DNA from: Desulfobacteraceae bacterium
GTDB taxonomy: Bacteria; Desulfobacterota; Desulfobacteria; Desulfobacterales; Desulfobacteraceae
NCBI GenBank assembly: GCA_003354055.1
Contig: PIVQ01000359.1
Location: forward strand, 1-7,281
Direction of reading: 5' to 3'
Length of the DNA stretch: 7,281 nucleotides
Made by a program: the position numbers and the translations under genes
Notes under the pieces: model-generated
The model's input: only the letters and a program-made list of their open reading frames with translations
Told to the model about the DNA's origin: nothing
Databases searched by the model: none
Shown here: positions 6,098 to 7,281 of the stretch, piece by piece
Position numbering within the stretch: position 1 is the stretch's first letter
Layout of the letters: each line of letters starts with the position of its first letter

Positions 6098-7281
6098 GAT
6101 GCGCCGACATTAGACAGACCCATACTGATCGTGGATGATGAGCCTGAAATCCTGATGGCCGTGGATACCACTCTGCGCATGGCCGGGTTTGACAATATCA
6201 TCACCATCGCCGATTCCAGGGACGTGATCCGTCAAATGGAACGGCAGATCCCTTCTCTTATTCTTCTTGATCTGAACATGCCCCATATCAATGGCGGCCG
6301 TCTGCTGAAAATCATCCGTAAAACCTGGCCCAGAATTCCTGTGGTTGTGCTCACCGGAACCATTGAGGTGGATACGGCTGTAAAATGCATGAAAATCGGT
6401 GCCATGGATTATATTATCAAACCTGTTGAAGAAGAGCGCTTGATACGGTCGGTAAAAAATGCCCTGGCCTGGGATGAGACCGGAGAGAGTGAGCAGAAAC
6501 CCCTTCACCAGGATCTCTTTGCCCAGATCAAAAATCCGGCGGCCTTTCGTCACATTATCACCCAGGACAAGCAAATGCACTCCATCTTCCACTATGTGGA
6601 GGCAGTGGGACCATCCTCTCAGCCGGTGCTGATTTTCGGGGAGACCGGGGTGGGCAAGGAACTCATCGGCCAGTGCATTCATACCCTGAGTGGGAGAAAG
6701 GGAAAACTTGTGGTGGTCAATGTGGCCGGTCTGGATGACAATGTCTTCTCGGATACCCTGTTCGGCCATGTGGCCGGTGCCTTTACCGGGGCGGATAAGG
6801 CCCGGTCCGGACTGATCGAGCAGGCTGCGGGCGGAACCCTTCTGTTGGATGAAATCGGGGATCTGACCATGTCCTCCCAGGTCAAGCTGCTTCGCCTGCT
6901 CCAGGAAGGGGATTATATGGCCCTGGGCTCTGACCGGACAAGGCACTCCGATGTGCGGATCATTGCCTCCACCAATCAGGATCTCTGGGCCCTTGAAAAA
7001 AAAGGGATGTTCAGAAAGGATCTCATCTACCGGTTGTCCACCCATACCCTGACCCTGCCGCCGCTGCGAGAGCGGCTGATTGACCTGCCCCTGCTTCTGG
7101 ACCGATTTGTCTGCCAGGCTGCCGATGATCTGGATAAACCCGTGCCGGATATCCCCAAAACTCTGATCGAAACCATGGAAACCTATCCGTTCAAAGGAAA
7201 CATCAGGGAACTCAAATCCATGGTCCACGATGCCCTGTCCCGGTATAAAAGCGGACCGATCACAGCGGATCTGTTTAAAGG
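6095..7281 (+). CDS. NtrC-family sigma-54-dependent response regulator (runs off right edge)
   Basis: The first 395 residues are present, in one open frame. The receiver domain (about 9-123) has the acidic pair Asp14/Asp15, phosphoacceptor Asp59 in LILLDLNMP, Thr87 and Lys109 (IIKPV), so all canonical residues are present. The AAA+ domain (about 150-385) has Walker A GETGVGKE (182-189), an intact GAFTGA loop (228-233) that contacts sigma-54, Walker B TLLLDEIGD (248-256), STNQDL (292-297), FRKDLIYRL (306-314), LPPLRER (321-327) and GNIRELK (368-374). The Fis-type DNA-binding domain, usually the last 50-60 residues, lies beyond the window. Phosphorylated by the upstream kinase, it would hydrolyse ATP to open sigma-54 promoters. 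Its targets are unknown. Small departures (Val for Thr in Walker A, Lys-Asp for Glu/Arg-Asp in the FRxDL box) are within family variation. Confidence 0.95.
   Translation, partial: MDAPTLDRPILIVDDEPEILMAVDTTLRMAGFDNIITIADSRDVIRQMERQIPSLILLDLNMPHINGGRLLKIIRKTWPRIPVVVLTGTIEVDTAVKCMKIGAMDYIIKPVEEERLIRSVKNALAWDETGESEQKPLHQDLFAQIKNPAAFRHIITQDKQMHSIFHYVEAVGPSSQPVLIFGETGVGKELIGQCIHTLSGRKGKLVVVNVAGLDDNVFSDTLFGHVAGAFTGADKARSGLIEQAAGGTLLLDEIGDLTMSSQVKLLRLLQEGDYMALGSDRTRHSDVRIIASTNQDLWALEKKGMFRKDLIYRLSTHTLTLPPLRERLIDLPLLLDRFVCQAADDLDKPVPDIPKTLIETMETYPFKGNIRELKSMVHDALSRYKSGPITADLFK

Noticed and set aside
6110..7228. Long minus-strand open frame of 372 codons
   Set aside because: It lies antisense to the response regulator, whose receiver and AAA+ motifs are unmistakable. 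The minus-strand product is rich in His, Gly and Gln with no domain I recognise, as expected from antisense codon bias.

Overview
The window looks like a chromosomal segment of a Gram-negative bacterium. It holds an outer-membrane lipoprotein, an RND tripartite pump and a sigma-54-type activator. The style of the histidine kinase (a Cache-type sensor, an extended HisKA hairpin with a GVAHEINNP H-box, and a partner NtrC-like regulator), the DUF1737 protein and the mid-range GC content suggest a sulfate-reducing Desulfobacterales-like deltaproteobacterium. That assignment is inference from protein style; there is no rRNA or marker gene here.

Left half, minus strand (3801 down to 1): an efflux operon read as outer membrane factor (NodT/TolC type, 2374-3801), then periplasmic adaptor (HlyD/MFP type, 1145-2347), then inner-membrane RND pump (from 1145, cut by the left edge). 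The adaptor stop and the pump start share one base (TAATG), so translation is probably coupled. Together the three would form an envelope-spanning proton-driven exporter of unknown substrate.

Centre (3802-4332): a 531-base divergent intergenic region with no convincing protein gene but dense secondary structure. Two segments (3818-3942 and 4062-4162) each fold on paper into a three-way junction. A hairpin lies between them (4008-4040) and another after them (4164-4201). Most non-Watson-Crick positions are G-U if the plus strand is the RNA and would be A-C if the minus strand were, which points to a rightward-transcribed structured RNA or a MITE-like element. This is the least explained part of the window.

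Right half, plus strand (4333 to 7281): a small DUF1737 protein, a membrane-bound histidine kinase with a Cache sensor domain (TTG start), and an NtrC-family response regulator (GTG start, C-terminus cut by the right edge). Gaps are 33 and 31 bases, each start has a good Shine-Dalgarno sequence, and all lie on the same strand, so they are probably one operon. The kinase senses an unknown extracytoplasmic ligand and would phosphorylate Asp59 of the regulator, which carries an intact GAFTGA motif and so should activate sigma-54 promoters. Whether it controls the divergent pump cannot be told from this window; I found no convincing -24/-12 promoter in the intergenic region.
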